A stretch of 64,000 nt of DNA from JAAFHB01 sp038236995 (GTDB lineage Bacteria; Bacteroidota; Bacteroidia; Bacteroidales; Prolixibacteraceae): positions 7,552 through 71,551 of the forward strand of contig JBBRZE010000016.1 in assembly GCA_038236995.1 (NCBI GenBank). The letters are read 5' to 3'. Below, piece by piece: positions 43,189 through 52,364 of this stretch. A program made the translations under genes and the position numbers. Within the stretch, counting starts at the first letter, position 1. Each line of letters starts with the position of its first letter. The notes under the pieces were generated by a model. The model saw only the letters and a list, made by a program, of their open reading frames with translations. It was not told the DNA's origin and did not search any database.

Positions 43189-45462
43189 ATGGATAAGATA
43201 TTGATTATAGGAGGAGTTGCGGCAGGCGCAACAGCTGCGGCCAAAGTTCGCCGGATTTCCCCGACTGCCGAAATCGTAATGCTCGAAGCCGGCCCGGACA
43301 TTTCATTTGCCAATTGCGGATTACCGTACTTTATTGGAGGTGATATAAAAAGCAGATCGAAACTGATTCTTCAAAGCCCCGAGAGTTTTAAAGAGCAATA
43401 CGATGTTGATGTACATGTCAATACCAGTGTTTCTTCAATCGACAAGTTGGCACTCAAAGTGAAAACAACAAATAGCCAAAACGGCCAACAAAAAACGTTT
43501 GAATACACTAAATTAATTTTGGCACAAGGCGGCCGGCCGATCACTCCAACACTTCCCGGGGCAAACCTCGATCATGTTTTCACACTATGGACATTGGAAG
43601 ACATGGATAAGATTTCGCAGCATTTGGCAGAGAAGAAACCAAAAAATGCTGTTGTTGTAGGTGGCGGATTTATTGGTCTCGAAATGGTGGAAGCCTTGGT
43701 AAAACGTGGATTGAAAGTGAATGTCGTAGAAATGATGCCGCATGTGATGGCAATTATGGAAGCCGAAACAGCCGGATTTATTGAGAATGAATTACTTTCG
43801 TACGGTGTGGGCATTCACACGGGCGCTGGTGTTACCGAAATTATGCCGCGTTCGGTGAAACTCGACAATGGGAAAATTTTAGATGCAGATATGGTTTTGC
43901 TTTCTATTGGTGTTCGTCCCACATTGCAACTGGCGAAAGAGGCGGGTCTCGAAATTGGTGAAGCAGGTGGATTACTGGTTAATTCACAATTGCAGACTTC
44001 CGATCCTGATATTTATGCCGCTGGTGATATGGTTGAGATTGAACATCTTGTAAATAGTAAAAAGGTTCGCATTCCATTGGCCGGACCCGCCAATCGTCAG
44101 GGCAGAATTGCCGCTGAAAATGCATTGGGTGGAAATCATCGTTACAAAGGTTCGATCGGAACATCTGTAGTTCGTGTTTTCGAAGCTGTTGCAGGAATAA
44201 CAGGTTTCTCGCTGAAACAGGCACGTGCTGCCGGGATTGATGCCGATGCTGTAGTCGTCCACAAAGAACATCATACTTCCTATTATCCAGGTGCAGAAAC
44301 AGTAACAACGATGTTAATTTACGACCGTGGCACGGGAATCATTCTGGGTGGACAAGCGGCAGGATACAAAGGGGCTGATAAAAGGCTGGATGTGATTGCA
44401 ACCGCTACTGCCGCAAAACTGACAATCAGCGATATTGCTGATATTGATTTTGCGTATTCACCACCCATCGGAACAGCCAACGATGCGATTAATATGGCTG
44501 CATATACAGCAGAAAACAGAATTTCAGGATTCAGTCCATCGGTTACTGTTACAGAATTAGATGCGTTTATCGAAGGGAAGAATCCAGTTTTTGTAGATGT
44601 TCGCGATGTTTTTGCATTCGAAAAAAGCCATGTAAAAGGGGCTCTCCATCTGCCGTTGGAATTATTACAGCTGCAAATGAAATCCATTCCTGCCAATCGC
44701 CCTGTGATTGTTTATGATGAAACAGGTAAAAAAGGACATCAGGCACTTCGCACCTTGTTGGGTGCGGGTTTTAAAGATGTGACCAATATTTCGGGCGGAC
44801 ATACTTCACTGCAGCGACAAGCACGAACCACTGGTTTTAAATTCCTGAAAATAGATCTTTTGCCTGTTGAATTGAAATCGGTCGGGGAAGAAACTTCCAG
44901 TGCTGAAGAAAAAACAACAGCAAAAACACAGGATTTGAATTCACCAATAGTGGTAGATGTTCGTACTCCCGAAGAATTTCAAGAGGGTGCTTATCCGGGT
45001 GCAATCAATATTCCGCTGGATGAAATACAATTACGAATCAATGAATTAGGAAGTAAGTCACGCGAAATCACGCTTTATTGTGCTTCCGGCGCCCGATCAG
45101 CCTATGCGCAACGCGTGTTGATGCAGATTGGTTATTCCAAGGTGAAAAACGGAGGTGGAATTGCTGCAATGATGGCAAGTAGGAACACAAAACCTGTTGC
45201 TGCAAGTTTATCAGCTGAACCTATCATCGTTGATGTTCGAACACCCCAGGAATTTGTAGGTGGAGCATTTCCCGGTGCCATCAATATTCCATTGGATGAC
45301 CTGCAAATACGGATCAAAGAATTGGGTAATAATTCGAGAGACATCACACTTTACTGTGCTTCCGGAGCTCGCTCTGCATATGCGCAACGTGTGTTGATGC
45401 AATTGGGTTTTACAAATACAAAGAATGGTGGCGGTATCATGCAGATGATGAGACAGCGGTAA
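43189..45462 (+). CDS. CoA-disulfide/persulfide reductase with three rhodanese domains
   Basis: 757 residues. Residues 1-~440 are a flavoprotein of the CoA-disulfide reductase family: IIGGVAAGATAAAKVRR, the redox Cys43 in FANCGLPYFIGG, NAVVVGGGFIGLEMVEAL, and a C-terminal dimer domain. Then come three rhodanese domains. The first (about 450-550) lacks the catalytic Cys (VIVYDETGKKGHQ). The second and third (about 585-665 and 678-757) both keep YCASGARS (Cys631 and Cys723) and are close copies. Relatives with one rhodanese reduce CoA or other persulfides. It probably handles sulfane sulfur. Confidence 0.92.
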   Translation: MDKILIIGGVAAGATAAAKVRRISPTAEIVMLEAGPDISFANCGLPYFIGGDIKSRSKLILQSPESFKEQYDVDVHVNTSVSSIDKLALKVKTTNSQNGQQKTFEYTKLILAQGGRPITPTLPGANLDHVFTLWTLEDMDKISQHLAEKKPKNAVVVGGGFIGLEMVEALVKRGLKVNVVEMMPHVMAIMEAETAGFIENELLSYGVGIHTGAGVTEIMPRSVKLDNGKILDADMVLLSIGVRPTLQLAKEAGLEIGEAGGLLVNSQLQTSDPDIYAAGDMVEIEHLVNSKKVRIPLAGPANRQGRIAAENALGGNHRYKGSIGTSVVRVFEAVAGITGFSLKQARAAGIDADAVVVHKEHHTSYYPGAETVTTMLIYDRGTGIILGGQAAGYKGADKRLDVIATATAAKLTISDIADIDFAYSPPIGTANDAINMAAYTAENRISGFSPSVTVTELDAFIEGKNPVFVDVRDVFAFEKSHVKGALHLPLELLQLQMKSIPANRPVIVYDETGKKGHQALRTLLGAGFKDVTNISGGHTSLQRQARTTGFKFLKIDLLPVELKSVGEETSSAEEKTTAKTQDLNSPIVVDVRTPEEFQEGAYPGAINIPLDEIQLRINELGSKSREITLYCASGARSAYAQRVLMQIGYSKVKNGGGIAAMMASRNTKPVAASLSAEPIIVDVRTPQEFVGGAFPGAINIPLDDLQIRIKELGNNSRDITLYCASGARSAYAQRVLMQLGFTNTKNGGGIMQMMRQR

Positions 45463-45516
45463 TAACCACATCTATTAGAATATAATAATTGATTAAAAAT
45501 TTAAATCGAAATAATA

Positions 45517-45834
45517 ATGTTATCAATAATCAAAAAAATCCTGGGTATTGGTCCCAAAGCAGATCTTTCTCAATTAGTAAAAGAAGGTGCCATTATTTTA
45601 GATGTTCGCACCAAAGGTGAATATGGATCCGGTCATATCAGGGGATCGGTAAATATTCCGGTTGAGCAACTGCACAAGAATCTTCACAAGTTAAAAGACA
45701 AAAAACGTCCCGTAATTACTTGCTGTGAATCAGGGATGAGAAGTTACTCTGCAAAGGGAATTTTGAAGTCAAATGGTTTTACCAATGTTCATAATGGTGG
45801 CAGTTGGAATAGTTTGAATAATAAACTGAGATAA
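45517..45834 (+). CDS. Single-domain rhodanese
   Basis: 105 residues. One rhodanese domain with VKEGAIILDVRTKGEYGSGHIRGSVNIPVEQL and active Cys70 in CCESGMRS. It transfers sulfane sulfur. It starts 54 bases after the CoA-disulfide reductase fusion and adds a third catalytic rhodanese site to the operon. Confidence 0.92.
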   Translation: MLSIIKKILGIGPKADLSQLVKEGAIILDVRTKGEYGSGHIRGSVNIPVEQLHKNLHKLKDKKRPVITCCESGMRSYSAKGILKSNGFTNVHNGGSWNSLNNKLR

Positions 45835-45951
45835 AGTTATCTACTTACAATTTGGAATCTATGAAATAGCCATGGTTTAGAAATCACCAACCGAAATGAA
45901 AATTTCCCCATGGCTATTCCATACGGCATTTAAAAAACAAATTATTTACGT

Positions 45952-47118
45952 ATGAAAAAAGTTTTAATTCTTGGTGGCGGATTCGCTGGTATCCAGACAG
46001 CGATTCAATTACAAAAAAGTGGCCGTTTTGATGTTACGTTGATATCCGACCGCGATTACCTCTATCTTTTCCCGATCTCAATCTGGGTTCCGGTTCGTGA
46101 AATCGATTTTGAAAATGTGAAAGTTCCTCTGGCTAAGATCCAAAAGAAATATCCGTTCGGGGTCATCATCGATTCAGTAAAGGAGATTCATGCAGCAGAT
46201 CATCAGGTGATTTGTGAAAACCAGTCACTGAATTACGACTATTTAGTGGTAGCCTTTGGCGCGGATAAAATGAAGTACAAAGGAATTGAGAATACCTTGT
46301 CGATATGTGGAAAGCCTGAAGTTTCATTATCAATCCGCGATGGTATTGATGCCCTAATTCAGAAAGGGAGTGGGAAAATTGCCATTGGGTTTGGTGGAAA
46401 TCCGAAAGATAAATCGGCTGTACGGGGTGGACCGGCATTCGAACTGGCCTTCAATATTCATAACCTTTTAATGAAGAAGAAAATCAGGCAGAATTTTGAA
46501 CTGACATTCTTTGCACCGATGGAGGAGCCCGGAGCCCGCATGGGAAAAAATGCATTGCCCATGTTGAACAAGATGTTCGATCAGTATAAGATAGAGAAAC
46601 GGTTTGGGAAAAAGATCACCGGATTTGAACCCGGATCAGTTGTTTTTGAAGATGAATCGAAACTGGAAGCCGACCTCACGTTATTTATTCCTGCATCGAC
46701 TGGCCATCATGTTTTACAGGCAAGTGATTTACCGCTATCAGAAGCTGGTTTTGTCCAGATTGATACGGATTGTCAGGTTCGCGGATTCAAGGATGTTTAT
46801 GCGATAGGGGATATTTCGGCAATGGAAGGTCCCGAGTGGATTGCCAAACAAGGTCATGTGGCCGAATTAATGGGGCGTATTGCGGCACACAACATTATAT
46901 CCACAGAAACGGGGTCATCAACTAAAAAGCATTATCACGAATCACCAAATATTCTTTGCGTAATGGATACCGGCAACGGTGCTGCTTTTGTTTTTAGGAA
47001 TACAAAAAAATCATACCTGATTCCTATGCCAATTGTGGGCCATTGGGTGAAAAAAAGCTGGGGCACTTATTCCAAAATAACCAAAGTAGGTATTTTCAGA
47101 CATTTTTCCGGAATTTGA
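45952..47118 (+). CDS. FAD-dependent pyridine nucleotide-disulfide oxidoreductase (SQR/NDH-2-like)
   Basis: 388 residues. The FAD site VLILGGGFAGIQTAIQLQ is at the start, and the second flavin motif is in DVYAIGDISAMEG. The shape and AFGADKMKYKGIE resemble sulfide:quinone oxidoreductase or NDH-2 proteins. The three Cys of true SQR cannot be assigned with confidence, so substrate is open. Its neighbours favour sulfide or persulfide oxidation into the quinone pool. Confidence 0.82.
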   Translation: MKKVLILGGGFAGIQTAIQLQKSGRFDVTLISDRDYLYLFPISIWVPVREIDFENVKVPLAKIQKKYPFGVIIDSVKEIHAADHQVICENQSLNYDYLVVAFGADKMKYKGIENTLSICGKPEVSLSIRDGIDALIQKGSGKIAIGFGGNPKDKSAVRGGPAFELAFNIHNLLMKKKIRQNFELTFFAPMEEPGARMGKNALPMLNKMFDQYKIEKRFGKKITGFEPGSVVFEDESKLEADLTLFIPASTGHHVLQASDLPLSEAGFVQIDTDCQVRGFKDVYAIGDISAMEGPEWIAKQGHVAELMGRIAAHNIISTETGSSTKKHYHESPNILCVMDTGNGAAFVFRNTKKSYLIPMPIVGHWVKKSWGTYSKITKVGIFRHFSGI

Positions 47119-47140
47119 ATATCAATATAAAATTGACTTA

Positions 47141-47638
47141 ATGAGAAAAGTATTAAAAGTATTGGTCGATAGCCGGATGATTATCCTTTCCGTATTAGGT
47201 GTTTCCCTGTATTTGGCGATATCACAATATCATATTTCACTATTGTACATTCTGGCAGCAGGTGTAGTGATGGGTGGCGTCTTTGGTAAAGTATTTTGTC
47301 GGTGGGTTTGCCCGATGGGCCTGATCATGGAATTGATGATGAGCCTAAGCCCCGAAGGAAAGATCAGGCAAATGTACCAGTATCATAAAGTAGGATGCCC
47401 AATTGCATGGATTTCAGGATGGCTTAATAAGTACTCTTTTTTCAGGATCAAGCTCAATGAAGATACATGTAAGAATTGTGGAATCTGTGATAAGAAGTGT
47501 TACATTGTTGCGATGGAACCGGCAAAGTACAGTTTGTACAAACCCAAGCAGATAAACCCGGGCGACAGTTATACTTGTTCCAAATGTTTGCAATGCGTAG
47601 CTTCATGTCCGAATGGCAGTCTGTCTTATAAAATTTGA
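47141..47638 (+). CDS. 4Fe-4S membrane protein (NapH/CcoG-like)
   Basis: 165 residues. Two membrane segments near the N-terminus, a CRWVCPMGLI motif as in NapH-type proteins, and two ferredoxin-type 4Fe-4S motifs (CKNCGICDKKC, CSKCLQCVASCPNG). It would pass electrons at the membrane. It follows the flavoprotein by 22 bases, so they may form an electron relay. Confidence 0.85.
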   Translation: MRKVLKVLVDSRMIILSVLGVSLYLAISQYHISLLYILAAGVVMGGVFGKVFCRWVCPMGLIMELMMSLSPEGKIRQMYQYHKVGCPIAWISGWLNKYSFFRIKLNEDTCKNCGICDKKCYIVAMEPAKYSLYKPKQINPGDSYTCSKCLQCVASCPNGSLSYKI

Positions 47639-47738
47639 AAATCATAAACATGAAACGAGCATATTCGTTAAACAAAAACATGGATGAATATCTCATATGC
47701 GAGTTCCAGTCAACCATTAATAGAACAAATATATAGGT

Positions 47739-48188
47739 ATGAAAACAAAAATTTTAATCTTCTTATTTTTTACGATTGTAACTTCAGTGTTTGCAAAATG
47801 TCAATTTTCTTCTTCTGGGCAAAGCGACCCATGGACACAGCAGCAATTGTTAGATCCTTCTGTACTTGCTAATGTTCTTAAAAATCCCAATTCCCCCCAG
47901 CCAATTGTATTCAGCATTGGTATGCAGGCAATCATCAAAGGGTCAATCGATATCGGTCCTACAATGAGGCCTGACAACCTGAATATTCTAAAGGAAAAGC
48001 TGAACAAATTACCAAAGGATGCACAGATTGTGGTATATTGCGGGTGTTGTCCATTTTCGAGATGTCCCAATATAAGGCCGGCAATGGCGCTTTTAAAGTC
48101 CATGCAATTCACCAATTATAAACTATTAAACCTTCCAGAAAACGTTAAAGTTGACTGGATTGATAAAGATTATCCAATGGCTGAATAA
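47739..48188 (+). CDS. Secreted rhodanese-like protein with Cys cluster
   Basis: 149 residues. A signal peptide (MKTKILIFLFFTIVTSVFAK) precedes a rhodanese-like domain with VVYCGCCPFSRCPN, four Cys in ten residues in the place of the active loop. The domain lacks the usual DxR start, so it is divergent. It acts outside the cytoplasm, perhaps binding a metal or sulfur. A TlpA protein follows by 18 bases. Confidence 0.78.
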   Translation: MKTKILIFLFFTIVTSVFAKCQFSSSGQSDPWTQQQLLDPSVLANVLKNPNSPQPIVFSIGMQAIIKGSIDIGPTMRPDNLNILKEKLNKLPKDAQIVVYCGCCPFSRCPNIRPAMALLKSMQFTNYKLLNLPENVKVDWIDKDYPMAE

Positions 48189-48206
48189 ACGATTAATAAT
48201 TTATTT

Positions 48207-48725
48207 ATGAGAATCCTGATATTGTCTGTTGCGCTATTGTTATTCGGTAGTACTTTTTCAACTTTATCTGCCCAATCAACCGGGCTTGAACCGGGAAATA
48301 AGTCTCCGGAGATAAAGCTTCCCAACATCAAAGGAGATACCGTGGCATTGTCTTCTCTAAAAGGTAAGTTAGTTTTGATTGACTTTTGGGGTACATGGTG
48401 TGCTCCATGCGTAGCCGAACAAGCCGAATTAGCTAAGTTGTACAATAAATATAAACAATCAACTTTTACCACAGGGAAAGGTTTTGAGATCTATGGAGTT
48501 TCATTGGATGCAAAAAAATCTAATTGGGAGAATTTCATAACCACAAATAAAATAAACTGGATCCAGGTAAGCGACCTGAAATTTTGGAGATCTCCTGTTG
48601 CCAAAACATATAATATACAGGCATTACCATTCAATGTTCTGATGGATGGCAATGGAATCATCCTGGCAAAGAACTTACATGGCATTGACCTTGAAAAGAG
48701 AATTGCAAGGTTCCTGCGTAAATAA
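48207..48725 (+). CDS. TlpA-type thiol-disulfide oxidoreductase
   Basis: 172 residues. Signal peptide ending near SAQ, then a TlpA/AhpC-type thioredoxin domain: SPEIKLPNIKGDTVALSSLKGK, and the CxxC in DFWGTWCAPCVAEQ (Cys65 and Cys68). It is a periplasmic reductant and may keep the preceding Cys-rich protein reduced. Confidence 0.9.
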   Translation: MRILILSVALLLFGSTFSTLSAQSTGLEPGNKSPEIKLPNIKGDTVALSSLKGKLVLIDFWGTWCAPCVAEQAELAKLYNKYKQSTFTTGKGFEIYGVSLDAKKSNWENFITTNKINWIQVSDLKFWRSPVAKTYNIQALPFNVLMDGNGIILAKNLHGIDLEKRIARFLRK

Positions 48726-48772
48726 ATGACAAATAAAATAATGGGTTGAAAATTATAATTAAAAACAAAAAA

Positions 48773-48982
48773 ATGATGAAAAAGAACATGGGTACTGTTG
48801 ACAAGGCAATCAGAATACTGGTTGCAGTCGTAATTGCTGTTTTATTTTACACGCAGGTATTAACCGGCACATTAGGAATTGTTCTTCTTGCATTTGCGGT
48901 TATATTCGTGATTACCAGCTTTATCAGCTTTTGTCCATTGTATTTGCCTTTGGGAATTAATACCGGCAAGAAAGAGGGATGA
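48773..48982 (+). CDS. DUF2892 inner membrane protein (YgaP-like)
   Basis: 69 residues from the ATG at 48773; an upstream TTG is possible. MGTVDKAIRILVAVVIAVLFY and ITSFISFCPLYLPLGI are the two membrane segments of DUF2892, found alone or joined to rhodanese as in YgaP. It closes the sulfur operon. Confidence 0.85.
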   Translation: MMKKNMGTVDKAIRILVAVVIAVLFYTQVLTGTLGIVLLAFAVIFVITSFISFCPLYLPLGINTGKKEG

Positions 48983-49130
48983 GCCTGCTTTTGGAAGTGT
49001 AAAAAAGTGATCAGCAATAGAAGCGTTGAATTCTAAAATTGCATGGGTTAAAAAGATGGTCTTAATTGAAACAGCAGCGTTAATTCTTTTGCTCTTTGTC
49101 TCCTTAAACTTTACACGCCCAAATCCGTAA

Positions 49131-49161
49131 CAAAAAACCCGGTTAAAAGCCAGGTTTTTTG
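49131..49161 (-). terminator. Terminator of sucCD
   Basis: CAAAAAACC pairs with GGTTTTTTG, with a further GG/CC inside, in a stem-loop ending in a T-run on the minus strand, 28 bases after the sucD stop. Confidence 0.75.
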
Positions 49162-49188
49162 TTGGGAAATTAACAGTCTTAATCTATT

Positions 49189-50061
49189 TCACAATTTAAG
49201 TAATTTTTTTAATAGTTCTGGAATATCCGATGGCTGACGGGCAACCTGCACACCTGCGCTTTCGAAGGCTGCTATTTTTTCTGCTGCAGTTCCTGTTCCG
49301 CTCGAGATAATGGCACCTGCATGTCCCATTCTTTTGCCAGGAGGAGCTGTCTGTCCGGCAATAAAGCTCACAACGGGTTTTTTGATATGTTCGATGATAT
49401 ATTTTGCGGCACGTTCTTCGGCATCACCCCCAATTTCACCAAGTAACACGATTGCATCGGTTTCGGGATCATCTTCGAACATCTGTAAGAGCTCCTGGAA
49501 ATACAACCCGGCAACTGGATCGCCGCCAATCCCAACGCAGGTACTTTGACCCAGTCCGTTTGAAGTTAACTGGTAAACCATCTCATAGGTTAAAGTGCCA
49601 CTGCGGCTCATCAGCCCGATGTTACCCTTTTTGAAGATACTTCCCGGAAGGATTCCTACCATTGCCTCGTCAGGTGAAATAAGTCCCGGGCAATTTGCAC
49701 CGATCAATTTTGTTCCTCTCTTTGTAATATATGGGGTAATCCTGACCATATCCAGGGTTGGAACCCCTTCTGAGATGGCAACCACGAGTTCAATTCCTGC
49801 TTCAGCAGCTTCAAGCACAGCATCGGCGGCATAAGCCGCAGGGACAAAAATAATGGAGGTATTTGCGCCAGTCTCCTTCACTGCATCGGCCACCGTATTA
49901 AAAACCGGAATGCCACTCACCAATTGCCCTTTCTTTCCCGGAGAAACGCCGCCTACTACTTTAGTACCGTAATCGATCATCTTCTGCGTGTGAAAACTCC
50001 CGTCACGACCTGTAATTCCTTGTACCAGTAATCTTGTATTCTTATTGACTAAAATGCTCAT
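49189..50061 (-). CDS. sucD: Succinyl-CoA synthetase alpha subunit
   Basis: 290 residues. CoA-binding GITGRDGSFHTQKMIDYGTKVVGGV, the QGITG N-terminus, and the phospho-His loop MGHAGAIISSGTG are intact. With SucC it makes ATP or GTP from succinyl-CoA in the TCA cycle. It follows sucC by 18 bases. Confidence 0.97.
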   Translation of the reverse strand: MSILVNKNTRLLVQGITGRDGSFHTQKMIDYGTKVVGGVSPGKKGQLVSGIPVFNTVADAVKETGANTSIIFVPAAYAADAVLEAAEAGIELVVAISEGVPTLDMVRITPYITKRGTKLIGANCPGLISPDEAMVGILPGSIFKKGNIGLMSRSGTLTYEMVYQLTSNGLGQSTCVGIGGDPVAGLYFQELLQMFEDDPETDAIVLLGEIGGDAEERAAKYIIEHIKKPVVSFIAGQTAPPGKRMGHAGAIISSGTGTAAEKIAAFESAGVQVARQPSDIPELLKKLLKL

Positions 50062-50079
50062 ATCGTTGGTTTAATTAGA

Positions 50080-51222
50080 TTATCTTAAAAAATCTTCGCT
50101 AAGGCTGATGGCCTTTTGTGCCGCCTCAGACATTGTTTCGACAGTTGGAAGATTGGCGCTTTTCAGAATTTCGAGTCCCTCCTTAGCGTTCGTTCCTGAA
50201 AGCCTGATCACAATCGGAACCTTAATCTTTATTTGTTCGAGTGCTGCCATCAGACCTTTGGCCACATCGTCACAACGTGTAATTCCACCAAAGATATTAA
50301 TCATCACAACTTTCACACCTTTGTCTGAAAGAATCAGGTTCATAGCGTCAATCACCTTCTGAGGATTTGAACTGCCACCAATATCAAGGAAATTTGCCGG
50401 TTCGCCACCGTACAATTTGACCATATCCATTGTCGCCATCGCCAGACCAGCTCCATTTACCATGCAACCGATCGAACCGTCGAGCCGGATATAAGTTAGT
50501 CCTTTCTCCTTTGCATCAATCTCCTTAATTTCATCTTCGGATGGCTCGTTGAGTGCAAGAATATCAGGCTGACGAAATAAGGCATTGTCATCAAATGTCA
50601 TCTTTCCGTCGAGTGCCAGCAACTTACCATCGGAGGTTACGACAAGTGGATTTATCTCGACCAGTGAAGCATCGGTATCAATAAATACTTTGTATAGCTT
50701 TTGAAAAAGATCAACTGCCTGGTTGACCAGTTTGAGATCATCGAAAAGTGCAAAGGCAATTTTACGTGCAAAAAAAGGGGCTATTCCCAGATCGGGGTCA
50801 ACGGTAAACTTAAGGATTGCTTCAGGGTTGTCTTTTGCAACTTCTTCAATCTCGACACCACCTTCGCGACTCACCATAAACACAGCAGATTTTGTGTTTC
50901 TGTCGATGGTTATTCCCGCGTAGATTTCACTTACAAACGAGACCCCTTGCGCAACAAGTACCTTTTCTACAGTATACCCTTTAATGTCCATCCCCAAAAT
51001 CTTTTCCGCTACGGCTGTCGCCTCTTCGGCATTTCGAACCAGTTTTACGCCGCCTGCTTTTCCTCTTCCTCCAGTAAGCACTTGTGCTTTAATAACTACA
51101 GGAAAGCCAAGCTGTTCGGCCGCTGCCTGTACTTCCGTAACAGTATAACACAACACCTCATTCGTAACGGAAATCCCGTAACGCGATAAAATCTCCTTCG
51201 CCTGATACTCATGAATTTTCAT
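50080..51222 (-). CDS. sucC: Succinyl-CoA synthetase beta subunit
   Basis: 380 residues, usual length. An ATP-grasp domain (AKEILSRYGI, KAQVLTGGRGKAGGVKL, EINPLVV) and the C-terminal CoA-ligase part (NIFGGITRCDDVAKGL). It is the first gene of the sucCD operon. Confidence 0.97.
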   Translation of the reverse strand: MKIHEYQAKEILSRYGISVTNEVLCYTVTEVQAAAEQLGFPVVIKAQVLTGGRGKAGGVKLVRNAEEATAVAEKILGMDIKGYTVEKVLVAQGVSFVSEIYAGITIDRNTKSAVFMVSREGGVEIEEVAKDNPEAILKFTVDPDLGIAPFFARKIAFALFDDLKLVNQAVDLFQKLYKVFIDTDASLVEINPLVVTSDGKLLALDGKMTFDDNALFRQPDILALNEPSEDEIKEIDAKEKGLTYIRLDGSIGCMVNGAGLAMATMDMVKLYGGEPANFLDIGGSSNPQKVIDAMNLILSDKGVKVVMINIFGGITRCDDVAKGLMAALEQIKIKVPIVIRLSGTNAKEGLEILKSANLPTVETMSEAAQKAISLSEDFLR

Positions 51223-51454
51223 ACTCCGATTAATTAGTTCTTTTGAATTATTATTTTATTTCGATTAACATGCTGGATTCAGAAATTACAAATACATTAA
51301 CATTTTGAATTCCAAAATAGTTTTTGATTCGGAACCCTGATTTAGAATATCGGGGGCAAAATAATGATTTTTGGAAGGCTTGCAACAAAATCTGTTTTAT
51401 ATCAGCTTTTTGTACGACAAATATGTATTCTTTTGCGCCGGAAAATTTAAAAAT

Positions 51455-52312
51455 ATGTGGTCAAAAATAATATTGCAAATCCGTTCTTATACCGTCATGG
51501 TAATCGGGCTTGCCCTTTACTCCTTTGGAATTACAGCATTTCTAATCCCTTTGAAAATTGCAGGAGGCGGAGTTACCGGAATTTCGATGCTTGTTTATTA
51601 CGCCACCGGATTCGGAACCGGTTATACTTTTTTCATTATTAATATATTTCTGATTATCATAGCCATTAAGGTACTCGGCGCAAACTTTGGCATCAAAACA
51701 ATCTTCAGCATGTCCCTCATTGCCGTAATGCTGAATGTAATGCAGAATTATATCACAGAGCCTATTTTGAATGACTTTTTTCTGTCATCTGTCCTTAGCG
51801 GAATCATGGGAGGTGTTGGAATCGGCCTGATCTTCAATGAAGGAGGCAGTACGGGCGGAACAGACATTATCGCAATGATCATCAACAAATACAGGAATAT
51901 CAGTCCTGGCAGGATCATCATGTATTGTGATGTGATCATTATAGCATCATCGTACATTGTGCTGCATTCGGTCGAGAAACTGGTTTATGGCTACGTGTCG
52001 ATGTGGGTAGTCGCTTATTCAATTGATGCTTTCCTTACAGGCGCTCAGCAGTCGGTGCAATTGTTTATTGTCTCCGAAAAGTATGAGCAAATTGCCGATT
52101 TTATCACAAAAGAATCGAGGCGCGGAATAACCATTTTTGATGGAACAGGCTGGTATACCCAACAAAATGTAAAGGTAATTATGACCGTCGTACGAAAACG
52201 GGAATCTCCCGAAATTTTTCGCAAAATTAAAGAGCTGGACTCCAACGCATTTATCTCACTCAGTTCGGTAATGGGTGTTTATGGTAAAGGTTTTGATAAG
52301 CTTAAGTACTGA
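51455..52312 (+). CDS. YitT-family membrane protein
   Basis: 285 residues from the ATG at 51455; an upstream ATG at 51371 would add 28 residues without family resemblance. Five membrane segments (IGLALYSFGITAFLIPLKIAGGGVTG...) carry the YitT signature, with NEGGSTGGTDIIAMIINKY. The C-terminal DUF2179 domain is soluble (SRRGITIFDGTGWY...VMTVVRKRE). Function is unknown. Confidence 0.9.
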   Translation: MWSKIILQIRSYTVMVIGLALYSFGITAFLIPLKIAGGGVTGISMLVYYATGFGTGYTFFIINIFLIIIAIKVLGANFGIKTIFSMSLIAVMLNVMQNYITEPILNDFFLSSVLSGIMGGVGIGLIFNEGGSTGGTDIIAMIINKYRNISPGRIIMYCDVIIIASSYIVLHSVEKLVYGYVSMWVVAYSIDAFLTGAQQSVQLFIVSEKYEQIADFITKESRRGITIFDGTGWYTQQNVKVIMTVVRKRESPEIFRKIKELDSNAFISLSSVMGVYGKGFDKLKY

Positions 52313-52364
52313 TTATTTACTCAAATCATTAATTTAGCCGATCATCAATCTTAAAGGGTAATAA

